A stretch of DNA of 64,000 nt from Candidatus Melainabacteria bacterium (GTDB lineage: Bacteria; Cyanobacteriota; Vampirovibrionia; Obscuribacterales; Obscuribacteraceae). Each line of letters starts with the position of its first letter. Within the stretch, counting starts at the first letter, position 1. Below, piece after piece: positions 25,977-35,090 of the stretch. The translations under genes were made by a program, and so were the position numbers. Below the pieces are notes generated by a model. It ran no database searches, had not been told where the DNA came from, and saw only the letters and a list, made by a program, of their open reading frames with translations. The stretch spans positions 218,304 through 282,303 of the forward strand of contig JAFKGK010000006.1 of the NCBI GenBank assembly GCA_017307165.1. Direction: 5' to 3'.

Positions 25977-26927
25977 ATGCAGATACAACCGGGCATTGTG
26001 CGTGCCTTCAGGTGGCTTGACTCAGATAATGTGAGCGATGATCCTCGTTTGTCAGCCTCAGGTCCAGTTCGGACAGAGTATGACAGATGGATTCCCTTCC
26101 TCTTTTTGCACCTTGGTTGTTTTGGAGTCATTTTTACAGGGACCTCGTGGTTTGCTGTCACGACTTGCCTGGTGCTCTATTGCATAAGGATGTTTGCGAT
26201 TACAGGCTTCTACCACCGCTATTTTTCGCATAGATCATTCAAAGCTTCGCGAATTGCTCAGGCCTTTTTTGCGATACTGGGTTTAACGGCTATGCAGCGC
26301 GGACCTTTATGGTGGGCGGCGCATCATAGGGCGCACCATAAGGAGGCGGATCGAGATAATGATCCTCACTCGCCGGTGGTGCGGGGCTTTTTATGGTCGC
26401 ATCTAGGTTGGCTTACAGCCACTAAAAACATGCCTACTGATTACACAAAGGTGCCTGATTTTTTAAAGTATCCAGAGCTCCGATTTTTAAATCGATTTGA
26501 TTGGGTGATACCATTGCTCCTTTTTATCGGTCTATATGGACTAGGTCAATATTTGCAAGCGACAATGCCTCAGTTTCAGACCAACGGTCTGCAGCTTATC
26601 GTATGGGGATTTTTTATCAGTACGACAATCTTGTTTCATGCGACCTGCTCTATCAATTCGTTTGCGCATATGTTTGGCTACAGGAGATTTGATATACCTG
26701 ACGATAGTCGCAATAATCCGATCTTGGCTTTAGTGACGTTTGGCGAAGGCTGGCACAACAATCACCACAGATATAGCAACAGCGTCAGGCAGGGATTTGT
26801 CTGGTGGGAGCTGGATATTACCTATTTAATCCTTTTGTGTATGAGCAAGATTGGCTTGATTTATGACTTGCAACCGGTGCCGGACGCCGTTATGCGCAAA
26901 GTAGCGCTTAAAGAGCGTGAGTCGTGA
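25977..26927 (+). CDS. acyl-CoA/acyl-lipid delta-9-type fatty acid desaturase
   Basis: 316 aa integral membrane di-iron desaturase. The three histidine boxes are H80-x4-H85 (FYHRYFSHRSF), HHRAHH (116-121) and EGWHNNHH (H260, H263, H264). Hydrophobic segments are near 45-75, 95-110, 175-195 and 205-230. It introduces a cis double bond into a saturated acyl chain. The stop overlaps the GTG of the next gene (4 bp). As the first gene of the operon, it would make the unsaturated substrate for the two cyclopropane synthase-like methyltransferases. Confidence 0.92.
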   Translation: MQIQPGIVRAFRWLDSDNVSDDPRLSASGPVRTEYDRWIPFLFLHLGCFGVIFTGTSWFAVTTCLVLYCIRMFAITGFYHRYFSHRSFKASRIAQAFFAILGLTAMQRGPLWWAAHHRAHHKEADRDNDPHSPVVRGFLWSHLGWLTATKNMPTDYTKVPDFLKYPELRFLNRFDWVIPLLLFIGLYGLGQYLQATMPQFQTNGLQLIVWGFFISTTILFHATCSINSFAHMFGYRRFDIPDDSRNNPILALVTFGEGWHNNHHRYSNSVRQGFVWWELDITYLILLCMSKIGLIYDLQPVPDAVMRKVALKERES

Positions 26928-28180
26928 AGAGAGTCGCCATAATCGGATGTGGTATTTCGGGTTTGGGTCTTGCCTATTATTTGAGAGACCTTGATTGCCA
27001 ATTTGTCTTATATGAAATGGAAGATTATCTGGGAGGCCATGCCAATACCGTAATGGTGGATGAGGGACACCATACGATACCTGTGGACACAGGGTTTATG
27101 GTCTTTAACAAGGTGACCTATCCTCTGCTGCTCGATTTATTTAAGCAACTAAATGTACCTATCAAACAAACTGATATGTCGTTTTCTGTGCAAGATGCCC
27201 AAACTGGATTGCAGTATGCTGGTGCTAGCTTTAACAGATTGTTTGGGGATCGCAGCAATTTTTGCAAGCCATTTTTTTTGCGGCTTTTATTAGAGATCAA
27301 TCGCTTTAACTGCCAGGGCAAGGCAGACCTGCTAGACAATAGCGTCAAAGCGATGAGCCTGGCACAATACGTGCAATATAAGCGATTTAGCAAAGATTTT
27401 GTAGACATGTATCTAGTGCCGATGAGCGCTGCTATCTGGTCTGCGCCCCCCGGCAAGATGATGGATTTTCCTGCAAGCACCTTGCTGCACTTTTTTGCCA
27501 ATCATGGACTCTTGGGAGTGAGTACCCAGCATCAATGGTGGACGGTCGATGGTGGCTCCAGGCAATACGTCAAGCTCTTGCTTGATTGCGTCAAGGCCGA
27601 TGTGCGCAAATGTGCAAAAGTCGTCAGCGTTGAGCGCAAATCGCAAGATGTCATGGTCAACTGCCGAGATGGGGACTGTCAATCTTATGATCAAGTGATC
27701 ATGGCCTGCCATGCCGATCAGGCACTTGCTTTGCTCAGCCGACCAAGTACGCTGGAGTCCAGCCTTTTATCCGCATTTTCATATCAGCAAAACCACACCA
27801 TCTTGCACACAGATAGTTCGGTCATGCCAAAGGCACCAAGATGTTGGGCCTCATGGAATTATCGCATCGACTCTGAAAGCGCAAGCACGCATTATTGGAT
27901 GAATAATCTGCAGAATGTATCTCAAGAGAAAGATTATTTTGTTTCTCTTAACGCTGAACATTTGATAGACAAGGCTAAGATCGTCAGGCGGATTGTCTAC
28001 CACCATCCTCTCTTTGACAAGCTTGCCATCAGTGCTCAAAGCGACTTGGCTCGTCTAAATAATGGCCCCGACCACGATCGCATCTCTTTTTGTGGTAGTT
28101 ATTTTGGTTATGGCTTTCATGAGGATGGATTAAAGTCAGCTTGGGATTTGGCTCAGATTTTTAAGAGCAGACAATTATGA
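26924..28180 (+). CDS. FAD-dependent oxidoreductase (COG2907-like amine-oxidase fold)
   Basis: 418 aa, starts at GTG overlapping the desaturase stop. Rossmann motif GCGISG at 8-13, followed by E31-M-E and GGHANTV, and VDTGFMVFN, all typical of the COG2907 group of flavoproteins. These are regularly found next to DUF1365 and cyclopropane fatty acid synthase genes and are thought to act on modified fatty acyl chains. It overlaps the DUF1365 gene by 4 bp. Confidence 0.9.
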   Translation: MKRVAIIGCGISGLGLAYYLRDLDCQFVLYEMEDYLGGHANTVMVDEGHHTIPVDTGFMVFNKVTYPLLLDLFKQLNVPIKQTDMSFSVQDAQTGLQYAGASFNRLFGDRSNFCKPFFLRLLLEINRFNCQGKADLLDNSVKAMSLAQYVQYKRFSKDFVDMYLVPMSAAIWSAPPGKMMDFPASTLLHFFANHGLLGVSTQHQWWTVDGGSRQYVKLLLDCVKADVRKCAKVVSVERKSQDVMVNCRDGDCQSYDQVIMACHADQALALLSRPSTLESSLLSAFSYQQNHTILHTDSSVMPKAPRCWASWNYRIDSESASTHYWMNNLQNVSQEKDYFVSLNAEHLIDKAKIVRRIVYHHPLFDKLAISAQSDLARLNNGPDHDRISFCGSYFGYGFHEDGLKSAWDLAQIFKSRQL

Positions 28181-28992
28181 TTGATGGCGCATACATTTAT
28201 GATTGCCGCATTACTCATCATCGTTTGGTTCCCAGACGACACAGCTTTTCGCTGAGACATTTTATGTTTTTGCTACCGCTAATGCGATTGGATGGCTTAG
28301 CCTCTGCGTGCAAATTACTTAGCATAAATGCATTCAATATTTATTCTTTCCATCACATGGATTATCTTTCCTGTCCAGATTTGCGCGGCCTTTCTCTGAT
28401 TGAAAGAGTGCAAAAGATAGTCAGAGACGCCGGCATCACTGTACAGCTCGGCTCTGTGTCCCTTTTGACCAATGTAAGAGTCCTCAATTATATTTTTAAT
28501 CCGATCAGCTTTTATTATTGTTACGATGTCCAAGATCAGCTTGCGTGCTGTATTTGTGAGGTGTCCAATACCTTTAGGGAAAAAAAGATCTACGTAATCA
28601 ATGCCAATGCACAGGGCCGTCTGCTTGATCAGCAAAAGAAATTGTTTTATGTCTCTCCCTTTGCTCGACCGGATGATGATTTTAAATTTGATATAGGTGT
28701 GCCTGGACTTGGATTTAGGACTGACATAACGACAGTGTCGCCTCGAGGCAATGTACTTGAGGCTCGTATGGTCGGTCAACAAAAACCATTGAGTGATGGG
28801 CAGCTGATTGGCGCGTTTTTTGTGCGGCCATTTGCTACAGCTCAAGTGATATGGGGGATTCATTTTCAAGCCTTGCTCTTGTGGCTAAAAGGCGTGCCAT
28901 ATCGCCGTAAGCAGCAGGACGCTGACCTGCAAATAGGCTATTGGAAAGCGCCTGGCAACAAAAATGAAGCAGACAGTGTTATCGGCAAGTAG
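28177..28992 (+). CDS. DUF1365 family protein
   Basis: 271 aa. N-terminal GAYIYDCRITHHRLVPRRHSF and FNPISFYYCYD are the family signatures of DUF1365. The family is linked to lipid modification operons; its biochemistry is not firmly known. ATGA overlap with the flavoprotein gene, 12 bp before the CFA synthase gene. Confidence 0.9.
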   Translation: MIDGAYIYDCRITHHRLVPRRHSFSLRHFMFLLPLMRLDGLASACKLLSINAFNIYSFHHMDYLSCPDLRGLSLIERVQKIVRDAGITVQLGSVSLLTNVRVLNYIFNPISFYYCYDVQDQLACCICEVSNTFREKKIYVINANAQGRLLDQQKKLFYVSPFARPDDDFKFDIGVPGLGFRTDITTVSPRGNVLEARMVGQQKPLSDGQLIGAFFVRPFATAQVIWGIHFQALLLWLKGVPYRRKQQDADLQIGYWKAPGNKNEADSVIGK

Positions 28993-29004
28993 GGATAGAT
29001 AAAA

Positions 29005-30288
29005 ATGAGCATGCAGTTGGATGAGCGCAAGATAAACACCGGTAATTCCTCATGGATGCGCAGGTTTGCAAAAGCAACCATAATCGCCTTATTGCAAAAA
29101 ATGCCCAAGGGCAGATTGGAGATACAAATGCCCGATGGGCAATGCCAGACTTTTGGTGCAGGTATTGATAGTTTCAGTCCTGTGGCTAAAATCGTTGTGC
29201 ACTCGGATGAGTTTTTTGAGCGCTGTCTACTTTTTGGTGACCTCGGGCTGGCCGAGGCATATCTCGACGGATTGTGCGATTTGCACTCTATCAGATCCGT
29301 CATAAGCTGGTTTTTGCTAAATCAGGATTCGGTTTTGCTCAATGAGTCCAAGACCGCCAATGCCATGTTTAACTTGCTAGGGGTGCTCAATAAGATAGGT
29401 CACGCGCTCAGGGATAATTCGATTGCCAAAAGCAAAACAAATATTGCTGAGCATTACGATCTCGGCAATGATTTTTTTAAGCTATTTTTGGATGAGTCCA
29501 TGGCATATTCGAGCGGTTTGTACACCCGGGACTACTCGCTGCATGACGCTCAACTAGCCAAGTTTGAGAGGATTGCAAAGGAGCTCCGCATTGCTCCTGG
29601 TGATCGCGTATTAGATTTGGGCTGCGGCTGGGGTGGCTTGACTTGTTATCTAGCACAAAACTTTGACTGCTCTCTGACGGCCTTGACGATATCCCAACAA
29701 CAATATGATTACACAAGCAAATTGATTGCCGATTTGGATCTCAAGCACAAAATCGATTTGCGGCTCGAAGATTACCGGCTGCACAGCGGGCTTTACGACA
29801 AGATAGTGTCAATCGAAATGATCGAGGCCGTAGGCGAAAAATATATGGACCAATTTATACAAAAAGTAGACTCTCTGCTAGTCCGTGATGGTTTATTGCT
29901 TATGCAAATGATCACCAGCGCGGATTCGCGGTACGACGTCCTGCGTTCCAATGTCGATTTTATCCAAAAGCATATTTTCCCGGGTTCGATTTTGCCTTCG
30001 CTCTATAGAGTTAATACGGCTATGGTCAAATGTGGTGAGCTCTTTCTGGTCGACTTGGCCGACCTTAGCAATTCTTATGTCAGGACCTTGCGTGCCTGGC
30101 AAGACAATTTTGTGAGCCATCGCGCGCAACTGCGTGCCATGGGTTTTGACGATCGATTTATGCGCAAGTGGCTTTATTATTTTGAGTACTGCCAGGCGGC
30201 CTTTGCTATGCGCAACGTTTCTGTTGTGCAAGCCCTCTATTCGCGACCAAATAATCCTACGCTATCTCATGAATGGAATAATATATGA
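29005..30288 (+). CDS. cfa: cyclopropane-fatty-acyl-phospholipid synthase
   Basis: 427 aa, class I SAM-dependent enzyme. The N-terminal lipid-binding domain (1-140) is followed by AEHYDLGNDFFKLFLD and SAM motif VLDLGCGWGG (about 202-211), then SIEMIEAVGEKY, all characteristic of CFA synthases, which add a methylene from S-adenosylmethionine across a cis double bond. Related enzymes can form methyl-branched chains instead. Length is slightly above the E. coli enzyme. It overlaps the DUF1295 gene by 4 bp. Confidence 0.92.
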   Translation: MSMQLDERKINTGNSSWMRRFAKATIIALLQKMPKGRLEIQMPDGQCQTFGAGIDSFSPVAKIVVHSDEFFERCLLFGDLGLAEAYLDGLCDLHSIRSVISWFLLNQDSVLLNESKTANAMFNLLGVLNKIGHALRDNSIAKSKTNIAEHYDLGNDFFKLFLDESMAYSSGLYTRDYSLHDAQLAKFERIAKELRIAPGDRVLDLGCGWGGLTCYLAQNFDCSLTALTISQQQYDYTSKLIADLDLKHKIDLRLEDYRLHSGLYDKIVSIEMIEAVGEKYMDQFIQKVDSLLVRDGLLLMQMITSADSRYDVLRSNVDFIQKHIFPGSILPSLYRVNTAMVKCGELFLVDLADLSNSYVRTLRAWQDNFVSHRAQLRAMGFDDRFMRKWLYYFEYCQAAFAMRNVSVVQALYSRPNNPTLSHEWNNI

Positions 30289-31073
30289 GCATCATTCTAT
30301 TTCTCTTAGCAGCTGGGTTACTAGCTATCAGTCTCTACATGATTGGATTCTGGGTGCTTGCATTAAAATTGCGCAACGCCGGTATAGTCGATGTTGGCTG
30401 GGCACTGGGTTTTATTTATTTATCGATTGTCTATAGTGTTCTGGCTCAGGTCTGCTTACCTGGGAGCATGCTTTTATCTGCTATGTATTGGATCTCTAGT
30501 GGCAGATTGTTTTTGCATTTATTAAAGCGGTTTTTGCGATCGTATCCTCAAGAAGACCCCAGATACACTCGGCTTAGAGCCGACATGGGAGCAAATGCCG
30601 ATTTAAAAATGCTATTTGTTTTTTTGTTTCAAGGTGTTGTGTTGCTGATCATGACTGTGCCGATGATCATTGCAGTCGCCACCTTGCGTCCTGATTTTGG
30701 CATCTGGATGATCGCCGGCTTTTTCTTGTGGCTTGTGGCCTCGATTGGTGAGTCTTTGGCCGACCAACAGCTAACTGCTTTTGCAAATGACCCTGCCAAC
30801 AAGGGCAAGACATGCCAAGTCGGTCTATGGCATTATTCCAGGCATCCAAACTATTTTTTTGAGTGGCTGACCTCAGTTGCCTTTGCCTTATACGTTATAG
30901 ACGCGCCTTATGGTATCTGGGCTTTGATCTGCCCGACCTTGATTTTATACCTGCTTTTTTATGCGACTGGCATTAAGCCATCAGAAGCCCACTCTCTGCA
31001 AACCAGGAGTGATTATGCCGAATATGTGAGGACTACCAGCGTTTTTATCCCGCTTCCAAGGAGAAAGGTCTGA
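30285..31073 (+). CDS. DUF1295 steroid-reductase-like membrane protein
   Basis: 262 aa, about six hydrophobic segments. LWHYSRHPNYFFEWL near residue 185-200 and the C-terminal RSDYAEYVRTTS are the signatures of the DUF1295/steroid 5-alpha reductase C-terminal fold, which uses NADPH to reduce or a SAM-like reaction to alter lipid substrates. Its place between two CFA-like genes suggests action on modified acyl chains. The stop overlaps the next ATG (TGATG). Confidence 0.9.
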   Translation: MSIILFLLAAGLLAISLYMIGFWVLALKLRNAGIVDVGWALGFIYLSIVYSVLAQVCLPGSMLLSAMYWISSGRLFLHLLKRFLRSYPQEDPRYTRLRADMGANADLKMLFVFLFQGVVLLIMTVPMIIAVATLRPDFGIWMIAGFFLWLVASIGESLADQQLTAFANDPANKGKTCQVGLWHYSRHPNYFFEWLTSVAFALYVIDAPYGIWALICPTLILYLLFYATGIKPSEAHSLQTRSDYAEYVRTTSVFIPLPRRKV

Positions 31074-32170
31074 TGTCATCGACATTAAATCAAAAAAGAT
31101 ATAGTGTGGATCAAAAATCCGATATGCTGATTTATGATCTCATAGCCACGGGGCTTGTGCCGCAATTTTTCATCCGCCGCGGTATCAGGCAGATGCTCAA
31201 GGCCAAATTGCAAGGGCTTAGGTTGGATAATGCAGAGCAGATAATGCAAGAGACTAGAGACTTTGCCGAGCAGCTAAAAGCATACCCAATCGCCATAGAG
31301 ACAGATCGAGCCAATACTCAGCATTATGAGGTGCCAGTAGCCTTTTTTAGCAATATACTTGGACCTGCTATGAAATACAGCTGCTGCTTGTTCGAAGACG
31401 GTGACGATCTTGCTCGCGCCGAAGAGCGCATGCTGGCTTTGAGTTGTGAGCGGGCTGAGATCGCCAATGGGCACAGTATTTTGGATCTGGGGTGCGGCTG
31501 GGGGGCGATGACTCTCTTTTGCGCGCAAAGGTTTCCACAGTCTCAAGTGACGGCTGTTTCTAATTCACGTTTTCAGAGGCAATATATCGAGAGCAAAGCT
31601 GAGCGGCTAGGCCTGACAAATGTGCGAGTGATCACATGTGACATCAATGCTCTTTCATTTCCCAATGATACTTTCGATCGCATTGTTTCGATTGAGATGT
31701 TTGAGCATGTCAAAAATTATGCCGTGCTTTTAAAAAATATCTCCAGCTGGCTAAAGGCTCGAGGTAAATTATTTGTCCACATATTTACCCACGCTCACTA
31801 TCAATATCACTTTGGGCAAGACAATAATGATTGGCTGGCTAAGTATTTTTTCAGTGGAGGCACCATGCCTTCTCACCAACTACTTGGTTGTTTTGACCAA
31901 GATATGAAGATCGTGAAGGATTGGAAAATTTCTGGCATTCACTATCAAAAGACTGCTGAGTGCTGGCTGCAAAATATGAACGCTCACAGTCAGGCGTTGA
32001 TGCCAATCCTTGCGAGCACATACGGAGATCAGCAAGTCCGGAGATGGTGGATGTATTGGCGGCTGTTCTTTTTGGCTTGCTCAGAGTTGTGGGGGTATGA
32101 GCATGGGCAAGAGTGGGGCGTCTCGCATTATCTGTTTGAAAAGGCCTTGGATATCCCCCATTCGGGTTAG
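31073..32170 (+). CDS. second CFA-like SAM methyltransferase
   Basis: 365 aa, class I methyltransferase with the NTQHYEVPVAFFSNILG and ILDLGCGWGA (about 137-146) motifs and SIEMFEHVKNY. It resembles the CFA synthase/coclaurine N-methyltransferase-like branch and is distinct from the 427-aa enzyme two genes upstream (shorter N-terminal domain). It may methylate, rather than cyclopropanate, an acyl chain. Last gene of the six-gene operon. Confidence 0.9.
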   Translation: MSSTLNQKRYSVDQKSDMLIYDLIATGLVPQFFIRRGIRQMLKAKLQGLRLDNAEQIMQETRDFAEQLKAYPIAIETDRANTQHYEVPVAFFSNILGPAMKYSCCLFEDGDDLARAEERMLALSCERAEIANGHSILDLGCGWGAMTLFCAQRFPQSQVTAVSNSRFQRQYIESKAERLGLTNVRVITCDINALSFPNDTFDRIVSIEMFEHVKNYAVLLKNISSWLKARGKLFVHIFTHAHYQYHFGQDNNDWLAKYFFSGGTMPSHQLLGCFDQDMKIVKDWKISGIHYQKTAECWLQNMNAHSQALMPILASTYGDQQVRRWWMYWRLFFLACSELWGYEHGQEWGVSHYLFEKALDIPHSG

Positions 32171-32549
32171 TATTTTCGGGGCATGCGTTTTTGAGGTCGG
32201 CCACCGATAATGGGTGCATGCGTACCGATCATCAAAAATTTTTGTTAGCAGCACCATGGCATAAGATGCCTGTTAAATTGAACTGAATTTGGATCGTATG
32301 AAGTAAAGAGCCGTTGATTACATCGATTGTACAAGATAATGATCAGCCGCATACATATATGTATGGTTGTTTAAAATGAAGTTTTAAAAGTAATGAATAA
32401 AGTCTTCTAAATTATTTGTTGGCTGATTGTGGCCCTGAGGCAGCTGCCGGCCGTCCTGGCTACAGGTCGCAAATTTGTATTCATTTAGGGCGTGTTCAAA
32501 ATAAGGAAGGCGCTAATTAACCACAAATCAATTTTTTAGTAAGGCTTGG
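32171..32549. other. non-coding interval with palindromes
   Basis: No supportable gene. It contains a perfect 16-bp palindrome CATACATATATGTATG (32350-32365), an inverted repeat TTTAAAA/TTTTAAA (32370-32388), and a GGCAGCTGCC palindrome near 32442. These could be protein-binding sites or transcription-end structures after the lipid operon. Confidence 0.4.
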
Positions 32550-32870
32550 CTAAGCATTTGATTGTTGTAATGTGTTTATCGCATTTTTAAAAGCTTTTAC
32601 ACGCTCATCATATGCATATGTGGAGTTGTTTCTAATTGTGCTCCACCACTTTAGAATCTCTGGCGATGTCTCGTTGGGTTTCGCATATAGCCACATTTGT
32701 GTTACTACGTCAGTGTAATAATCCATTTCTCTTGTTGGTGGTCTTTGTGAATACGTCAATTCATAGGCTATTTGACACGCGTGTGCGATTGCGTGAGACT
32801 TGTCCTCAGCAGATAGGTCAGACCATGGTGATAGCAGCAAACGCTCGTCGTATTTCAAACTCCTGCCCAT
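32550..32870 (-). CDS. small protein, paralog of the gene at 19915
   Basis: About 106 aa from the ATG at 32870 (GGAGA 10 nt upstream; the frame is open to 32915). Shares LLL-x-x-W-x-x-LS-x-x-x-K, DYY-x-x-V, a W-W pair, NS-x-Y and DERVKAFK with the 112-aa protein at 19915, so both belong to one family I cannot name. Soluble, helical, no signal peptide. The surrounding intervals are unusually poor in genes. Confidence 0.6.
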   Translation of the reverse strand: MGRSLKYDERLLLSPWSDLSAEDKSHAIAHACQIAYELTYSQRPPTREMDYYTDVVTQMWLYAKPNETSPEILKWWSTIRNNSTYAYDERVKAFKNAINTLQQSNA

Positions 32871-33270
32871 TTCAATAATTTCTCCGAAAAGAAAAACACT
32901 AAAATAAACTGCCAATTTGATTTGCTAATTTAGGAAAATTGCAATCTATAATCAGTGGATGCAGGAAAGAATCAGTGTCTACGTGTCTTATAAACCCAGC
33001 ATCACATGTGATCGTGAACATTGCGGAAATTAAGCCGTCTATAGCGAATTTATCCGAATCGATTACCAATAGATGTGAACAACAACCAATAACGCATTAT
33101 CATTATCAAGCACGCAAACAGTTCGTTTTTTGCTCCAAGCAGAGCAATTGGACGTTTATCTGAGTGGATACCAAATTTGTAAAAAGGAAGTTTGTATAGA
33201 ATCAACATACACTTTTTTCTGGCAATCGTGGGGAATTTCAATATTAAGTTTTCAAGAGGTCGATCGGTCG
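32871..33270. other. gene-poor AT-rich interval
   Basis: No supportable gene; the open frames on both strands lack ribosome sites and show no protein-like composition. A perfect 12-bp palindrome ATCACATGTGAT occurs at 33001-33012. Confidence 0.4.
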
Positions 33271-33609
33271 CTATTTGCCTTCCAGCTGTATCGCATAGGC
33301 AGAGACGATTGCCTTTAACAGACCAGGGTAGCGTGCCTCCACTTCGGCATGGCGAGACGTATTACGCATCTCTACACCGCGTCGCTCTCCTCTGATCAAG
33401 CCGGCTTCGCGTAGTATGCGCATGTGCTGTGAAAGGGTCGACTTTGGAATTGCTTGATCTAGAACGCAGGATAGGGTAACGCAGCTGCTGGGATTGTCCT
33501 GGTGAAATATCTGGCTAAAAAGCGCGACGCGATGCCTGTCGGAGAGCGCATGTAGTATGGCTTCGACGGGGACGTCTTCTATTGCAGGATGAACGAGGGG
33601 CTTGGTCAT
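33271..33609 (-). CDS. ArsR-family transcriptional repressor
   Basis: 112 aa. Winged-helix fold with IPKSTLSQHMRILREAGLI as the recognition region and an N-terminal LSDRHRVALFSQI helix, typical of the ArsR/SmtB family. Cys residues occur at about 42 and 47 (SSCVTLSC), which could serve metal or redox sensing. Divergent from the SDR gene, with an inverted repeat on the SDR promoter in between, so it probably represses that gene and itself. Confidence 0.88.
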   Translation of the reverse strand: MTKPLVHPAIEDVPVEAILHALSDRHRVALFSQIFHQDNPSSCVTLSCVLDQAIPKSTLSQHMRILREAGLIRGERRGVEMRNTSRHAEVEARYPGLLKAIVSAYAIQLEGK

Positions 33610-33644
33610 GACTGTTGCTAAAGAGAAGATGCTTTTATCTTGGT

Positions 33645-33676
33645 AGTTCAGAGTTTCGGAACTAATGTACTATAAT
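33645..33676 (+). promoter_or_regulatory. promoter and candidate ArsR operator of the SDR gene
   Basis: TATAAT at 33671-33676 lies 46 bp before the SDR start. An inverted repeat AGTTC-N9-GAACT (33645-33663) covers the -35/spacer region. No good -35 match is seen, which fits a regulated promoter. Confidence 0.4.
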
Positions 33677-33722
33677 GAAGCTTGTCGGTAAAACTACATT
33701 GTAAGGTAAGGAGAGCAATGGC

Positions 33723-34463
33723 ATGGGAAAACTCGACGGAAAAGTCGCGGTAATAACAGGCGCTACCAGCGGCATGGCGCTGGCCACTGCAAAACTTTTT
33801 GTACAAGAGGGTGCTTATGTCTTTATCACTGGTCGAAGGCAGGATGTCCTGGATGCTGCGGTGAAAGAGATTGGAGCCAATGTGACGGGTGTAAGGGGTG
33901 ACGCGTCGAATCTCGACGATCTCGATCATTTGTACGAAACGGTGCGCAAATCCGGCAAAAGGATCGACATACTCTTTGCGAGCGCCGGGACCGGACAGTT
34001 TGCGTCTATCATGGATGTGACACCAGAGCAGTTTGATACTACTTTTAATCTCAATGCACGCGGTACGCTCTTTACTGTGCAAAAAGCATTGCCGCTATTC
34101 AACGATGGCGGTGCCATCATACTTAATGGCACAATTGCGGCAAGCCAGGGACATCCGGCATTTGGGGTGTATGGTGGCAGTAAGGCGGCGTTACGCATCT
34201 TTGCCCAAACGTGGGTTAACGAGCTCAAGGATCGCAAGATCAGGGTCAATGTCTTGAGTCCGGGTATGACCGATACCCCTGCTATTGCCACTGTCTTGAC
34301 ACCAAATATGAAGGCACAGTTTGAGCAAAAGATCCCGCGTGGCGAGATCGGAAAATCAGAAGAGATCGCTACTACAGCGCTCTTTTTAGCCTCCAGTGAC
34401 TCGAGCTATGTCAATGGTGTCGAGCTCTATGTTGACGGTGGCACGATGGCGGCTCGGTATTAA
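33723..34463 (+). CDS. short-chain dehydrogenase/reductase
   Basis: 246 aa. Cofactor motif TGATSGMA at 12-19 (the last glycine of TGxxxGxG is Ala), followed by the NNAG-equivalent region, then catalytic Y150-x3-K154 (YGGSK). TGRR after beta-2 suggests NADP(H). The C-terminal VDGG is typical of the SDR family. AAGGAG lies 9 nt before the ATG. Divergent ArsR neighbour suggests inducible expression, as commonly seen for ArsR/SDR pairs. Substrate unknown. Confidence 0.9.
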   Translation: MGKLDGKVAVITGATSGMALATAKLFVQEGAYVFITGRRQDVLDAAVKEIGANVTGVRGDASNLDDLDHLYETVRKSGKRIDILFASAGTGQFASIMDVTPEQFDTTFNLNARGTLFTVQKALPLFNDGGAIILNGTIAASQGHPAFGVYGGSKAALRIFAQTWVNELKDRKIRVNVLSPGMTDTPAIATVLTPNMKAQFEQKIPRGEIGKSEEIATTALFLASSDSSYVNGVELYVDGGTMAARY

Positions 34464-34544
34464 TCTAGTGTGCCAATAACACCGGCAATATCACAGGCGT
34501 AGAATACATCGATAGATGGAGGTACCGTTCCGATAGCTTAGCTC

Positions 34545-34946
34545 CTAGCTAATCACCTCGAGCAATCGCTCGATAAACTGCAACTGATCCGGATGGATTT
34601 TTTCTATAGCTTTTTTTAGGGGTACAAATTCGCAGCGGTCGATTTCCCATGAAGCTGGGTGGGGCTCAGCATTTTTAGGAGCCTTGCCATAAAAGCAGTG
34701 TACGCGCTTTTTACTCTTGGTGTAGTCTACATGCCCCAACTCTTTGAGTCTGGCAGGAGCTGATACGCCCGTTTCTTCTAGAGTTTCGCGGCGGGCGGCC
34801 AGCTCTAGAGACTCGCCATCCTCGGGCAAACCCTTGGGGATGCTCCATTTTGCCTTTTTGTTGTAGTTGCCGGACGCATGTACCAGCAAGATCTCGATCT
34901 TGTCGTTTTTGGTGCGGTAGAGCAGGGTGCCAGCGGTTTCTCTCAT
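34545..34946 (-). CDS. Nudix hydrolase
   Basis: 133 aa. The Nudix box is intact: G39-x5-E45-x7-R53-E54-x2-E57-E58-x-G60. The start of the protein (AGTLLYR) and the WSIPKG before the box resemble the diadenosine polyphosphate/NUDT2-like group. Upstream TATAAC lies 6 nt before the ATG with no ribosome site, so the transcript may be leaderless. Confidence 0.88.
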   Translation of the reverse strand: MRETAGTLLYRTKNDKIEILLVHASGNYNKKAKWSIPKGLPEDGESLELAARRETLEETGVSAPARLKELGHVDYTKSKKRVHCFYGKAPKNAEPHPASWEIDRCEFVPLKKAIEKIHPDQLQFIERLLEVIS

Positions 34947-34950
34947 AAGC

Positions 34951-35018
34951 TAGTTATACAACTAAAGATCCAGCTTTGCAGATTTATATTTGCAAAGCTG
35001 ATATATGCAATTTATATC
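34951..35018. promoter_or_regulatory. three inverted repeats in a divergent intergenic region
   Basis: TAGTT-ATAC-AACTA (34951-34964), a 10-bp perfect repeat CAGCTTTGCA/TGCAAAGCTG (34971-35000, 10-nt gap), and GATATA/TATATC (35000-35018). They lie side by side between the Nudix gene and the TPR gene and may be regulator sites for one or both. Confidence 0.35.
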
Positions 35019-35090
35019 ACCGATCTCCTATGGACACGCAGGAGCTTTTATAGGATTATGAGCTCGGAATGATTTATTTAGTAGCAATTT

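Noticed and set aside
32939..33395. Several short plus- and minus-strand frames in the gap before the ArsR gene
   Set aside because: No ribosome sites, odd composition, mutually overlapping, and they run into the ArsR gene on the other strand.
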